Below, in pieces: positions 47,394 through 56,504 of a DNA stretch of 64,000 nt. Each line of letters begins with the position of its first letter. Position 1 is the stretch's first letter. The DNA lies in assembly GCF_002007205.1 (NCBI RefSeq), contig NZ_LAZS01000008.1, positions 1 through 64,000 on the forward strand, read 5' to 3'. A program made the translations under genes and the position numbers. Source of the stretch: Ensifer adhaerens. Its GTDB lineage: Bacteria; Pseudomonadota; Alphaproteobacteria; Rhizobiales; Rhizobiaceae. The notes under the pieces are model-generated. The model worked only from the letters and a program-made list of their open reading frames with translations, was not told the DNA's origin and searched no databases.

Positions 47394-48653
47394 TCAGCGC
47401 CCCCAAGCCGCATGAATGAGCGTTTCGATCTCGCCGTTGACGGCGTTGAGGGATTCAATCGCCCGGTCATAGGTGGCGCGGGTGAAATTCTCGCGCCCGA
47501 CTTCGTAGAGCGTCTGTTTCGTCAGGCCGGCGTCGGAAACCGCCGTCGATTTCACCATCGCCGAGGTCAGCACCCGATCGCCGAACAGCGAGCGCATGAA
47601 GCCGACGATCTGCGCCTGCGGCCCGTCATTCGGCTCGAAGCGGGTGACGAGGTAGCGCAGGAAGTCGAAGTTGAGTTCGCCGCCGGCCTCGCGCACGACG
47701 CTCAGGAGGTCCGAGGTCATGTAAAGGAACTGGTTCATCGAGGCGACGTCGAGCATCTGCGGATGCACGGTGACGACGACGGAAGTCGAGGCGCAGAGCG
47801 CCGAAAGCGTCAGATAGCCGAGCTGCGGCGGGCAGTCGATGATGACGACGTCATAGTCGTCGGCGACGCTGGCAAGGGCTGCCTGCACGCGGGCGAAGAA
47901 CAGCGGGCCGGCATCGGTGCCGTTGTGACGGGCGCTGAGTGCCTGCGGGGTCGTGTGCTCGAACTCCTGCAGCTCAAGGTTTCCGGGTACGAGATCGAGG
48001 CCGTCGAAATAGGTCTTGCGGATGATGTCCTTCAACGGCCGCGCCTCGGCGTCGTAGCGGATCGCGCCATAGAGCGTGTCATTGCCGGTAAGGTCGAGTT
48101 CCGGCTGGTAACCGAAGAGTGCGGACAGCGACGCCTGCGGGTCGAGGTCGACGGCGAGCACGCGGTGGCCGGTCAACGCCAGATATTGCGCGATATGCAC
48201 CGACGATGTGGTCTTGCCGGAGCCGCCCTTGAAGTTGGTGACCGAGATCACCTGCAGGTGTTCGCCCGCTTCCGCATCGCGCCACTTGAGATAGCTGCGC
48301 GCCTTGGCGACGTTGCCCTTGGCAAGCGCCTGTTCGGCCAAGTGCCGGCGAAGCGCATTGATGTCGGAGAGTGAATAGGAGCGGCGGCCGCCAAGCCCGG
48401 TGTCCGGTTGCGGACCTTCACCGGCAAGCGAGAGCTGGCGCAGATAGCCGTCAGAAACGCCGATCAGCTTGGCCGCCTCGCCCGAGGTGAAGCTGCGCAA
48501 TGTCTTCATCGCCGTCGGCGCGAACAGGCGCTCGCGCATCGCCTTCAACTGTTCGGAAAGCGCGCGGGCATCGGCCGCGATCGCTTCGTCGGCCGGACGG
48601 CGTGCCTGGGAGTGACCCGCGTCCTGTCTTGCCTGGGTTGCCGTCATATTCAT
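47394..48653 (-). CDS. repA: Plasmid partitioning ATPase RepA (ParA family)
   Basis: 419 residues from the ATG at 48653 (AAGGAG nine bases upstream). An N-terminal HTH region (SGEAAKLIGVSDGYLRQLS) autoregulates the operon. The deviant Walker A FKGGSGKTTSSVHIA and VDLDPQASLSALFG follow, then the Walker B stretch VVIIDCPPQLGYLTLSAL. This is the normal RepA of repABC replicons in Rhizobiales. Confidence 0.96.
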   Translation of the reverse strand: MNMTATQARQDAGHSQARRPADEAIAADARALSEQLKAMRERLFAPTAMKTLRSFTSGEAAKLIGVSDGYLRQLSLAGEGPQPDTGLGGRRSYSLSDINALRRHLAEQALAKGNVAKARSYLKWRDAEAGEHLQVISVTNFKGGSGKTTSSVHIAQYLALTGHRVLAVDLDPQASLSALFGYQPELDLTGNDTLYGAIRYDAEARPLKDIIRKTYFDGLDLVPGNLELQEFEHTTPQALSARHNGTDAGPLFFARVQAALASVADDYDVVIIDCPPQLGYLTLSALCASTSVVVTVHPQMLDVASMNQFLYMTSDLLSVVREAGGELNFDFLRYLVTRFEPNDGPQAQIVGFMRSLFGDRVLTSAMVKSTAVSDAGLTKQTLYEVGRENFTRATYDRAIESLNAVNGEIETLIHAAWGR

Positions 48654-48703
48654 TCTGCCATACTCCTTGCGCGCGTCAGCGGCCCAACGGCGCCACATCA
48701 CGC

Positions 48704-48766
48704 TAACAGAGATTCAATTCAAATACGGCCAATCGGCACTTATTCGGAAAACTCCGTAACAGAGAT
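48704..48766. promoter_or_regulatory. Direct repeats in the repA promoter region
   Basis: TAACAGAGAT occurs at 48704-48713 and 48757-48766, 53 bp apart (about five helical turns), within the 250-base gap upstream of repA. Between them are ATTCAATTCAAAT and a small dyad CGGA-AAAC-TCCG. The repeats are candidates for RepA autoregulation. Confidence 0.5.
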
Positions 48767-48854
48767 GCCGGAGCTTGCGATTCGCGTCAAGAGTCGGACG
48801 CCATTCAAAGGGGCGTGCACTCGCCGGGCAGACGTTCCGGACGCCGACAAAACG

Positions 48855-48883
48855 AAACGCCCGCGGGGGTGGCGCGGGCGTTT
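48855..48883 (-). terminator. Terminator of the peptide operon
   Basis: AAACGCCCGCG (48855-48865) pairs perfectly over 11 bp with CGCGGGCGTTT (48873-48883), 20 bases after the M20 gene stop; on the minus strand CGTTTTG follows. Confidence 0.85.
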
Positions 48884-48903
48884 GCAGACATCGAAAAATG
48901 ATT

Positions 48904-50343
48904 TCAGAGTTTCGGACCGATATGATCGGGGATTGGGCATTGGTAAGGCTTGCCCTCGGTCTTTTCACGCCACTCGGCCTTTGCCCGTGCCAAAAGATCG
49001 GCATCGAGGATCAGGTCGAGGCCGGTCGTGGCCAGTGATTTTGCCGCGTGGGCGAAAGCCTTGTGGGCGGCCGGGCTCTTGCCCTGCGCCACTACCTGCC
49101 AGGTGTGCGGCGCCGTACCGATCGCCCAGGCGGGCGCCCAGCATTGCGCGGTCGGCGCGATCCAGCTGACGTCGCCGACATCGGTCGAACCGGCGCGGAA
49201 ATGCGACTGGCCCTCGAAATCGCGAAGGCCGAGATGCAGACCGGTCGAACCGTCCATGCGGCTGTTCGCAAAAACATCGCCCTTGATCTGGTAAAGCCGG
49301 ATGCTGCTCGAGATTGCTTCCTGCGTCAGCGTCTTCTGGATGTCCTTGGCAAAGGCGATATCGGCCTCGTCGAAGGGAACCGGTCCGAGCGCCACCATGT
49401 TGTCGTGGATCGCCGTTTCCAGCGCGATGTTCGGCAGAAGATTGGTCGCCGCGCGGTCGAAGACGATCTCGACCTCGGTTTCCGTCATCATCGCCGCTCC
49501 CTTGGCGATGTTGTCGATGCGAGCCGCAAGCGCCAGCGCCTCCGGCATCTGCGGCGCGCGCACGAGATAAAGCGCTTCAGCGCGGGCCTGGACGACGTTT
49601 GCCGCCTTGCCGCCGGCGTCGGTGATCGCATAGTGCACGCGGCAATCCTGCGGCATGTGCTCCCGCAGGAAGTTTACGCCGACATTCATCAGTTCCAGCG
49701 CGTCGAGCGCGCTGCGGCCAAGATGTGCGCCGTTCGACGCGTGTGCCGCCACGCCCTTGAAGCGGTAGTAGATTTCGAGAACGGCGAGATTGTTGGTCGA
49801 ACGCACACCGTTGAAAGGCGCGGGGTGCCAGGTCAGCGCCGTATCGACATCGGCAAAGATGCCGGCGCGCGCCATGAAGGTCTTGCCGGATCCGCCTTCC
49901 TCGCCAGGGCAGCCATAATAGCGCACGGTGCCCGGCAAGTTGTTTTCCTTGAGGTAGCGGGCAAGCGCAACGGCGGCGAGCAGCGAACCGGTGCCGAGCA
50001 GATTGTGACCGCAGCCATGGCCCGTACCGCCCTCAGTGAGCGCTTTCGCCTCGGCGACACCGGCCACCTGGCTCAGACCCGCAAGCGCGTCGAACTCACC
50101 AAGAAAGGCGATCACTGGCAGGCCCTGCCCGCTCTCGCCGACGAAGGCGGTATCGATGTCCGCCAGTCCGCGCGACACGCGAAACCCGTGCTTCTCCAGC
50201 ATGGCGATCTGCGTCGCTACCGACTTTTCCTCATGAAAACTCAGTTCCGCATGGTCCCAGATCGCGTCGCTCATTGCGGCGAATTCGGGCTTCAGCGCTT
50301 CGATCGTGTCTACAAGGGCGGTCCGGGCGGCTGGATTTGGCAT
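48904..50343 (-). CDS. M20-family amidohydrolase (AbgB-like)
   Basis: 479 residues from the ATG at 50343 (AGGA six bases upstream). Metal-binding stretches are GHGCGHNLLGTG near 108-118 and GCPGEEGGSGK near 145-155; the lid domain contains HASNGAHLGRSALDA. Close relatives such as AbgB cleave p-aminobenzoyl-glutamate or other N-acyl amino acids and peptides. It is the last gene of the peptide importer operon and probably hydrolyses the imported compound in the cytosol. Confidence 0.92.
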   Translation of the reverse strand: MPNPAARTALVDTIEALKPEFAAMSDAIWDHAELSFHEEKSVATQIAMLEKHGFRVSRGLADIDTAFVGESGQGLPVIAFLGEFDALAGLSQVAGVAEAKALTEGGTGHGCGHNLLGTGSLLAAVALARYLKENNLPGTVRYYGCPGEEGGSGKTFMARAGIFADVDTALTWHPAPFNGVRSTNNLAVLEIYYRFKGVAAHASNGAHLGRSALDALELMNVGVNFLREHMPQDCRVHYAITDAGGKAANVVQARAEALYLVRAPQMPEALALAARIDNIAKGAAMMTETEVEIVFDRAATNLLPNIALETAIHDNMVALGPVPFDEADIAFAKDIQKTLTQEAISSSIRLYQIKGDVFANSRMDGSTGLHLGLRDFEGQSHFRAGSTDVGDVSWIAPTAQCWAPAWAIGTAPHTWQVVAQGKSPAAHKAFAHAAKSLATTGLDLILDADLLARAKAEWREKTEGKPYQCPIPDHIGPKL

Positions 50344-50456
50344 CAATCATCCTTTTGCGACGGCGCGGGGCGCGGTCGCATCAGCAGTTTTGTCTAAGGA
50401 GGTGCGGAGGGCGGCAAACGGCAGCCATCCGCTGGAGAGAAAGGACTACGCCCGCA

Positions 50457-52001
50457 TCAGTCGTCGAGCGTCACTTCCCAGAGGCGGGTGTTCGACTGCC
50501 AGACCGGCTGTCCATGCAGCTTCTTGGTGGCGCCCCAGATGTCGACCATGTCGTACATGAAGATGCCGGGGACCTCGTCGAGCATCAGCTGGTGGAACTC
50601 GTCGAAGATGGCCTGGCGCTTGGCCTGGTCGGCCTCGACATAGGCCGCCTTCATCAGTTCGACCCCCTTCGGGTTGTCCCACATCAGCGAGGCGTTCTTG
50701 TCCTTGTTGCCGACATAGAAGCTGTACATCAGCGCCGGATCGAGACGCGGAGACACCGACTGCGAGATCACCTGGTAGTTGCCGGAACGACGACGATCGA
50801 CCTGGGTCGCATAATCGAGCACCTCGATCTGCACGTTGAGGCCGACCTGCTGCATCATCGCCTGGGCGATGACGGCAGCCGGGAAGCTCGGCACGTTGCC
50901 GCGCTTGTTCGCGATGATGGTGATCGGCTCGCCGTTGTAGCCGGCTTCAGCGAGGTTCTTCTTCGCCTTTTCCAAATCCATCGGGATCTTCTTCTTCTGG
51001 ACGTCGGAATAGAAGATCGAGTCGGCCGAGACCATCGATGCGTTGGCTTCGCCCGTGCCGTTGGAAACGGCGGCGACGAGCTGATCGAGGTCGAGCGCCT
51101 CGGCCATGGCGCGGCGGACCGCGACGTTGCTCAGGATCTTGTCGCGGGTCTGGAAGTAGAGCAGGTTCTTGCCGTTGTTGCGCTTGACGATGAGCTGCAT
51201 CGTGTCGCTATCCTTGAACTCCGCGATAAGATCGGCCGAGACTTCGGCGGTATCGAGTGCGCCGGAAAGCAGGCCGGTCTTCACGGTCGAGGCGTCCGGG
51301 ATCACCATGAACTTGATGCCGTCGACGAGCGGCCGCTTCGAGCCGACCATGCCATCGGGCTTGCCGTCATTGACCGGCGAAACATAGTCGGCGTTCTTTT
51401 CGAGCCGGACATATTCGCCCTTCTTCCACTCGGCCCACTTGAACGGGCCGGTGCCGATCGGCGCGACATAGGCACCGTCGGCGCCGACGGAATCCTTGGA
51501 GACGATGCCGGTATAGCCGCATTCCGGCCGCGCCATCAGGCCGAGGAAGATCGCGGACGGCTTCTCGATGCTCATGGTGACGGTCGAGGCGTCGGCGGCT
51601 GCAACGTTTGTGACCTTGATCGACTTGCTGCCGTCGAAGTCGCCGGCGCAGGTCCACTTGGTCTCCGGCTTCATGTAGCGGTTCCAGTTCCAGACCACGT
51701 CCTCGGCGGTCAGCGCCTTGCCGTTGTGGAACTTCGCGTCGTCGCGCAGCTTGAAGGTATAGGTGAGGCCATCGGCGGAAACCTCGAAGCTTTTCGCCAG
51801 CAACGGCTTCACTTCGCCGTTTTCGGCGTAGCCGACGAGACCTTCGACGATATGGAAGATCACCGAGTCGGTGTTGCCGTCGCGGTTGACGCCGGGCTCG
51901 TTGCTGCGGATGTCGGAGCTCTGGGCGACGGTCAGGTCGCGGGCGTGGCCGAGCGCGATCGCGCTCATCAGCATGGTGCCGGCAAGAAGTACGGTTTTCA
52001 T
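50457..52001 (-). CDS. Peptide/opine ABC transporter substrate-binding protein (family 5)
   Basis: 514 residues, DppA/OppA class. The signal peptide is MKTVLLAGTMLMSAIALGHA. Family 5 features include GLTYTFKLRDDAKFHNGKALTAEDVVWNWNR near 80-110 and PIGTGPFKWAEWKKGEYV near 180. A GAGAGGAACCC site precedes the ATG. It captures small peptides or peptide-like compounds for the DppBC-like permeases. Confidence 0.93.
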   Translation of the reverse strand: MKTVLLAGTMLMSAIALGHARDLTVAQSSDIRSNEPGVNRDGNTDSVIFHIVEGLVGYAENGEVKPLLAKSFEVSADGLTYTFKLRDDAKFHNGKALTAEDVVWNWNRYMKPETKWTCAGDFDGSKSIKVTNVAAADASTVTMSIEKPSAIFLGLMARPECGYTGIVSKDSVGADGAYVAPIGTGPFKWAEWKKGEYVRLEKNADYVSPVNDGKPDGMVGSKRPLVDGIKFMVIPDASTVKTGLLSGALDTAEVSADLIAEFKDSDTMQLIVKRNNGKNLLYFQTRDKILSNVAVRRAMAEALDLDQLVAAVSNGTGEANASMVSADSIFYSDVQKKKIPMDLEKAKKNLAEAGYNGEPITIIANKRGNVPSFPAAVIAQAMMQQVGLNVQIEVLDYATQVDRRRSGNYQVISQSVSPRLDPALMYSFYVGNKDKNASLMWDNPKGVELMKAAYVEADQAKRQAIFDEFHQLMLDEVPGIFMYDMVDIWGATKKLHGQPVWQSNTRLWEVTLDD

Positions 52002-52032
52002 GGGTTCCTCTCTCTTGTTGTTGGTTGTCGGT

Positions 52033-52890
52033 TCAAAAGGCGCGCCAGCAGGCCTGCGACAGCTTGCCGATGGTTTCGAGCGCGATGGTGTAGCCGGGCG
52101 TGCCGTCGGGCATCAGCGCGGGCACACCGTCGGTAAAGGCGGCGATCGCATAGAGCGGCTTGCCGTCGCGGTAGACGACGCCGGCATCCATGCGGCCGCG
52201 TTTGCCGCGACCGCCCTTGCAGGCCGCCACCGTATCGAAGGGCAGCCGCGAACGGATGCCGTAGCGCAGCACCTGGTTCTTCAGGGTTTTCAAGGCAAAG
52301 GCGGCAAGCTCGAAGGAGATGCCGAGCTTGGCTGCGGCCGCGGCATCGTTCTCAGCCGCCAGGATAAGTTCCAAGAGCATCACCTGATCGGCCGCCGTCG
52401 TCGTCGTGACGTCGGCCAGCGAATGATCGGGTTTGAGCGCCAGCGGCGGGATGAGGAAACGGTGGTGCGTGCCCACCATCCCGAGCGCCTTGCAATAGCC
52501 GTCGACCTCTTCGAGCGTCAGCCGCTCGAACACCATCTTGGTGCAGACATTGTCGCTCAACACCATCATGCCGACGATGGCGTCGCGCAGCGAAATGACG
52601 ATGCCGGGCGTCAGGTAGCGGAACATGCCGCTCGCCACTTCCTGGGCGAGCCGTGCTTCATAGGTGATGCGCTCGTCGAGATTAAGCCGGCCTTCTGCCA
52701 CCGCCTTCAGCGCCGCCATCATGATCGAGGTCTTGCGGGTGCTCGCCGACGGCGTCTCTTCGCGCTCGCCACGGCCGATCGTTTCGCCGCTCACGAGATT
52801 GCGCACCAGGAATCGAGTGACGAAGGGCTCCGCGTCGGCGATCGCGTGGAGTTCGTCCGCGATCGCACCGGTCTTAATTTCCGTGCTCAT
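52033..52890 (-). CDS. Class A beta-lactamase-fold serine hydrolase, without signal peptide
   Basis: 285 residues. The three hallmark motifs are present: SxxK as Ser50-Thr-Arg-Lys53, SDN at 112-114 and KGG at 225-227. There is no signal peptide, unlike secreted beta-lactamases, so it acts in the cytosol. It starts one base after the stop of the ATPase gene and precedes the binding protein gene. The family name does not show resistance; a peptide-like or lactam-containing nutrient is the likely target. Confidence 0.87.
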   Translation of the reverse strand: MSTEIKTGAIADELHAIADAEPFVTRFLVRNLVSGETIGRGEREETPSASTRKTSIMMAALKAVAEGRLNLDERITYEARLAQEVASGMFRYLTPGIVISLRDAIVGMMVLSDNVCTKMVFERLTLEEVDGYCKALGMVGTHHRFLIPPLALKPDHSLADVTTTTAADQVMLLELILAAENDAAAAAKLGISFELAAFALKTLKNQVLRYGIRSRLPFDTVAACKGGRGKRGRMDAGVVYRDGKPLYAIAAFTDGVPALMPDGTPGYTIALETIGKLSQACWRAF

Positions 52891-52891
52891 C

Positions 52892-54535
52892 TCAGGCCTC
52901 CAGTCGCCATTTGAGAGTGACGCCGCCGGTCTGGTTGAGATCGAGCGCCGGGATCGCAGACAAAAGCTTGCGGGTATAGGCCTCCTTCGGCGCATCGAAG
53001 ATCCGGTCGCGGTCGCCTTCTTCGATGATGCGCCCGTCCTGCATGACGATGACCCGGTCGGCGACCTGCTCGACGACGCCGAGGTCGTGGCTGATGAACA
53101 GGCAGGAGAAGCCGTAGCGCTTCTGCAGGTTGGAGAAGAGTTCCAGCACCTGTGCGCGGACCGTGACGTCGAGCGCGGAGACCGGCTCGTCGGCGATCAG
53201 GAACTTCGGACGCCTTGCGATGGCGCGGGCAATTGCGACGCGCTGGCGCTGGCCACCGGAAAGTTCATGCGGATAGCGATTGGCGAAATCGGCGCTGAGA
53301 CCGACTTCCTCAAGCGTTTCAAGCGCACGACGGCGCTTGGCCGGCGTGTCGAGGTCCGGCACCAGCCGCAGCGCTTCTTCGACCAGTGCCTGAATGGTCA
53401 TGCGCGGATCGAGAGACGAATAGGGATCCTGGAACACCATCTGGCAGTTCAGGCGATAATCGCGCCAGTCGGCGCTACGCTCTCGACCCTGGAACAGGAT
53501 CTCGCCTTGGCTCTGCGCAACGAGGCCGGCGATCGTTCGCCCGAGCGTCGTCTTGCCGGAACCCGATCCGCCGACGAGCGCCACCACCTCGCCGACATGG
53601 ATGTCGACGCTGACGCCGTGCAGCGCCCGCTTCGGCTCGTGCCTGCGGAACAGCCCCTTGCGGCCGGGATAGTCGACGACGATGTTGCGCGCAGACACCA
53701 TCGGCGTGCGGGTCATGTCGAGCTCACGGGCAGCACCCCGGTAGGGCAGCGACGACAGCAGCTTGCGGGTATAGGGATGCTGCGGCGCCTGCAGGATCTC
53801 CTCGGTCAGCCCCTGCTCGACGACGACGCCCTTTTCCATCACGACGAAGCGGTTGGTGTAGCGGGCGACCATCGGCAGGTCATGGCTGATGAGCAGCACC
53901 GCGGTGCCCTCGGCCTGGGTGAGCTCGACCATCAGCTCCATGACATCGCGCTGGACGACGGCATCGAGCGCCGTCGTCGGCTCGTCAGCGATCAGCAAAG
54001 CCGGCTTAAGCAGCATGACGGAGGCCAGCATGATGCGCTGGCGCATGCCGCCCGAAAACTCGTGCGGATAGGCGGTCAGCGCCCGCTCGGGCTCGCGGAT
54101 GCCGACGCGACCAAGCATCGAGAGGATCGCTGTGCGACGCTCCTCGACCGACATTTTGGTGTGCAGGATCAGGCCTTCTTCGAGCTGCCGGCCGATGGTC
54201 ATCGACGGATTGAGCGAGGTCATCGGCTCCTGGAAGACGACGCCGACCGCGCCACCGCGAAGCTGGCGCAGGTCCCGGTCCTTCATGCTGAGCACGTCCT
54301 TGCCCCGGTAGAGGACCGTGCCGCCGGTATGGCGGACGGCCGGTGGGATGAGGCCAATGATCGCCCGCGTCGCAAGCGTCTTGCCCGAGCCGCTTTCGCC
54401 GACGATCCCGACGATTTCGCCCGGAGCGACGTCGAAGCTGACATTCCTGACCACCTGGTTGCCGGTATGGGTGACGGCAAGCGAGAGGCCCTGCACGCTC
54501 AGAAGAGGGGGGCTCAGAGGAGTTTTGCCGGTCAT
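52892..54535 (-). CDS. Double ATP-binding protein of the peptide importer (DppD-DppF fusion type)
   Basis: 547 residues with two complete ATPase domains. The first has GESGSGKT near 44 and ends its signature with FSGGMRQRIMLASV near 160. The second has GGSGSGKT near 324 and LSGGQRQRVAIARAIARRPKFLIADEP near 432. It energises both permeases. Its start overlaps the permease stop (ATGA at 54532-54535). Confidence 0.95.
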   Translation of the reverse strand: MTGKTPLSPPLLSVQGLSLAVTHTGNQVVRNVSFDVAPGEIVGIVGESGSGKTLATRAIIGLIPPAVRHTGGTVLYRGKDVLSMKDRDLRQLRGGAVGVVFQEPMTSLNPSMTIGRQLEEGLILHTKMSVEERRTAILSMLGRVGIREPERALTAYPHEFSGGMRQRIMLASVMLLKPALLIADEPTTALDAVVQRDVMELMVELTQAEGTAVLLISHDLPMVARYTNRFVVMEKGVVVEQGLTEEILQAPQHPYTRKLLSSLPYRGAARELDMTRTPMVSARNIVVDYPGRKGLFRRHEPKRALHGVSVDIHVGEVVALVGGSGSGKTTLGRTIAGLVAQSQGEILFQGRERSADWRDYRLNCQMVFQDPYSSLDPRMTIQALVEEALRLVPDLDTPAKRRRALETLEEVGLSADFANRYPHELSGGQRQRVAIARAIARRPKFLIADEPVSALDVTVRAQVLELFSNLQKRYGFSCLFISHDLGVVEQVADRVIVMQDGRIIEEGDRDRIFDAPKEAYTRKLLSAIPALDLNQTGGVTLKWRLEA

Positions 54536-55350
54536 TTCAGGCCTCGCATGCGGGGGTCGAGCTTGTCACGGAGCGCATCGCCGAGAAGGTTGATGCCGAG
54601 CAAAGTGAGAGCGATGCAGAGACCGGGGAAGAAACCGAGCCAGACGGCCTGTTCGATGAACGGACGGCCGGCGGCGAGCATGTTGCCCCAGGTGGGCGCC
54701 GGTGGCGGCACGCCGAGGCCAAGGAAGGAAAGCGCACTTTCCGAGAGGATCGCCCAGCCGAACATCGAGGTCGCAAGCACGGTGATCGGCGCGACGCAGT
54801 TGGGCAGGATATGGCGCAGCATCGTGTAGATCTCGCCATTGCCCATGACGCGCGAGGCCTCGATGAACTCGCGTTCCCGCAGCGACAGCACCGCGCCGCG
54901 CACCACACGCGCCATCGACGGCGTGTAGGCGATGCCGAGCGCAAAGATGATGCCGTACTGGTTGGCGCCGAAGACGGCGAGCAGGCCGAGCGCAAGCAGG
55001 ATGCCGGGGAACGCCAAGAGCGCGTTGTTGATCGCCATGATCACGCCGTCGACCCAGCCGCGGGCATAGCCGCTGACGATGCCGATGAAGGTTCCGCAGA
55101 CGACGGCGAAGGTGACGGTCAGAAAGCCGATCCAGACGCTGGCGCGGGCGCCGACCATCAGGCGGCTCGCGACATCGCGGCCGAACTCGTCGGTGCCGAG
55201 CCAGTGGGCGGCACCGGGTGCTGCCAGGCGCGCGGTGAAGCCGAGCGCCATCGGGTCATAGGGCGTCCAGACGAGGCCGATGAGGGCAACGAGCACGAGC
55301 AGGCCGATCAGGCCGCCGCCGATGGCGCCGTTGAAAGTGAGCTTTCTCAT
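54532..55350 (-). CDS. Peptide ABC transporter permease, DppC-type
   Basis: 272 residues with six membrane helices. The EAA loop EFIEASRVMGNGEIYTMLRHILPN is near residue 165. Its start overlaps the DppB-like gene end by four bases (ATGA). Confidence 0.94.
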   Translation of the reverse strand: MRKLTFNGAIGGGLIGLLVLVALIGLVWTPYDPMALGFTARLAAPGAAHWLGTDEFGRDVASRLMVGARASVWIGFLTVTFAVVCGTFIGIVSGYARGWVDGVIMAINNALLAFPGILLALGLLAVFGANQYGIIFALGIAYTPSMARVVRGAVLSLREREFIEASRVMGNGEIYTMLRHILPNCVAPITVLATSMFGWAILSESALSFLGLGVPPPAPTWGNMLAAGRPFIEQAVWLGFFPGLCIALTLLGINLLGDALRDKLDPRMRGLK

Positions 55351-56291
55351 TCTGCCACCACCCGCGGATCGAAGAGAGGATAGAGAAGGTCGACCACGAG
55401 GTTGACGACGACATAGGAGAAGGCGACGAGCAGCAGGCAGCCCTGGATGACAGGGTAGTCGCGCTGGAAGATCGCATCGACCATCAGGCGGCCAAGACCG
55501 GGAATGGTGAACACCGTCTCGATCACGGCGATGCCGCCGAGCAGATTGCCGAGGATCAGGCCGATCATCGTCCAGGTCGGGCCGAAGGCGTTCTTGAAGG
55601 CGTGGCGCCAGAGGACGGCACTTTCCGAAAGCCCCTTGGCGCGGGCATGGGTGATGTAATCGAGCCGAAGCACTTCGAGCGTGGAGGCGCGCGCCATGCG
55701 GATGATCACGCCCATCTCGTGGATGACAAGCGTCATGACCGGCAGCACCAGATAGAGAAGGCCGGCCTTCCAGTTCTCCGAGATCGGCACGTAGCCGAGA
55801 ACCGGCAGCCAGCCGAGCTTCAAGCCGAAGGCGAGCAACAGCAGAAGACCGAGCCAGAAGGTCGGGATAGACAGAAGCACGGTCGCCGAACCGACGAGCG
55901 CAAGATCGGTCAGGCTGTTCTGCCGCCAGGCGGCGATGACGCCGGCCGGCACTGCAATCAGGCTCGCGAGAAACACAGCGATGACGACGACTTCGGCGCT
56001 GACGAAAAAGCGGCTGACGACCAGGTGCAGCACCGGCTCGCCGGTGACGATCGACGTACCGAAATCCCCCGAGAGGATATTGCCGGCCCAGATGACGAAT
56101 TGCTCCGGGATGCTGCGGTCGAGACCGAGTTCCGTGCGCAACGCGGCAATCTGCTGCGGCTCGGCCATATCGCCGAGCATCAGCGCTGCCGGGTCACCGG
56201 GAATGAGACGGATGAGCGTGAAGACGGCCACCGAGACGATGACGATCGTCGGTATCGCCATCGCGAGACGATTGAGAATGAACTTGATCAT
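55347..56291 (-). CDS. Peptide ABC transporter permease, DppB-type
   Basis: 314 residues. It begins MIKFILNRLAMAIPTIVIVS as DppB proteins do; the C-terminal THARAKGLSESAVLWRHAFKNAF (about 215-237) is the ATPase contact loop. The ATG at 56291 has GGGGA four bases upstream; the longer frame runs back into the control region. It is the first gene of the operon that ends at the terminator at 48855. Confidence 0.94.
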   Translation of the reverse strand: MIKFILNRLAMAIPTIVIVSVAVFTLIRLIPGDPAALMLGDMAEPQQIAALRTELGLDRSIPEQFVIWAGNILSGDFGTSIVTGEPVLHLVVSRFFVSAEVVVIAVFLASLIAVPAGVIAAWRQNSLTDLALVGSATVLLSIPTFWLGLLLLLAFGLKLGWLPVLGYVPISENWKAGLLYLVLPVMTLVIHEMGVIIRMARASTLEVLRLDYITHARAKGLSESAVLWRHAFKNAFGPTWTMIGLILGNLLGGIAVIETVFTIPGLGRLMVDAIFQRDYPVIQGCLLLVAFSYVVVNLVVDLLYPLFDPRVVAE

Positions 56292-56393
56292 GGGTTCCCC
56301 GTACTGAGGCTGGCCGCACGCGTTACCGCGATTCTCCCGCCCGTCGGCTCTTGTTGCAGGAACTATGATCGATTGGAAAAAACCGCGCAATAT

Positions 56394-56410
56394 TATGAGT
56401 AAACGTCATA
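56394..56410. promoter_or_regulatory. LysR-type dyad upstream of the peptide operon
   Basis: TATGA-N7-TCATA is symmetric and contains the T-N11-A signature of LysR boxes. It lies about 100 bases upstream of the DppB-like start within a 213-base gap. The LysR regulator at 58267 is the candidate ligand. Confidence 0.5.
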
Positions 56411-56504
56411 CCTCTATGAAAACGGCATGCAACTCCAACGCGGCCGGATAGACGCTTCCCGGCTGCTTGCTGGCAACGAACCTGCGCGATCGCGCCAGCT
56501 TTCG

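Noticed and set aside
43118-48903. RepABC-type parS sites (GTT-N4-GC-N4-AAC) around repAB
   Set aside because: I read the gaps beside repA, repB and the translocase gene by eye and found no full match; a computed scan could still find one.
52033-52890. Antibiotic resistance beta-lactamase
   Set aside because: The motifs fit the fold, but no signal peptide is present and the gene is embedded in a peptide uptake operon.
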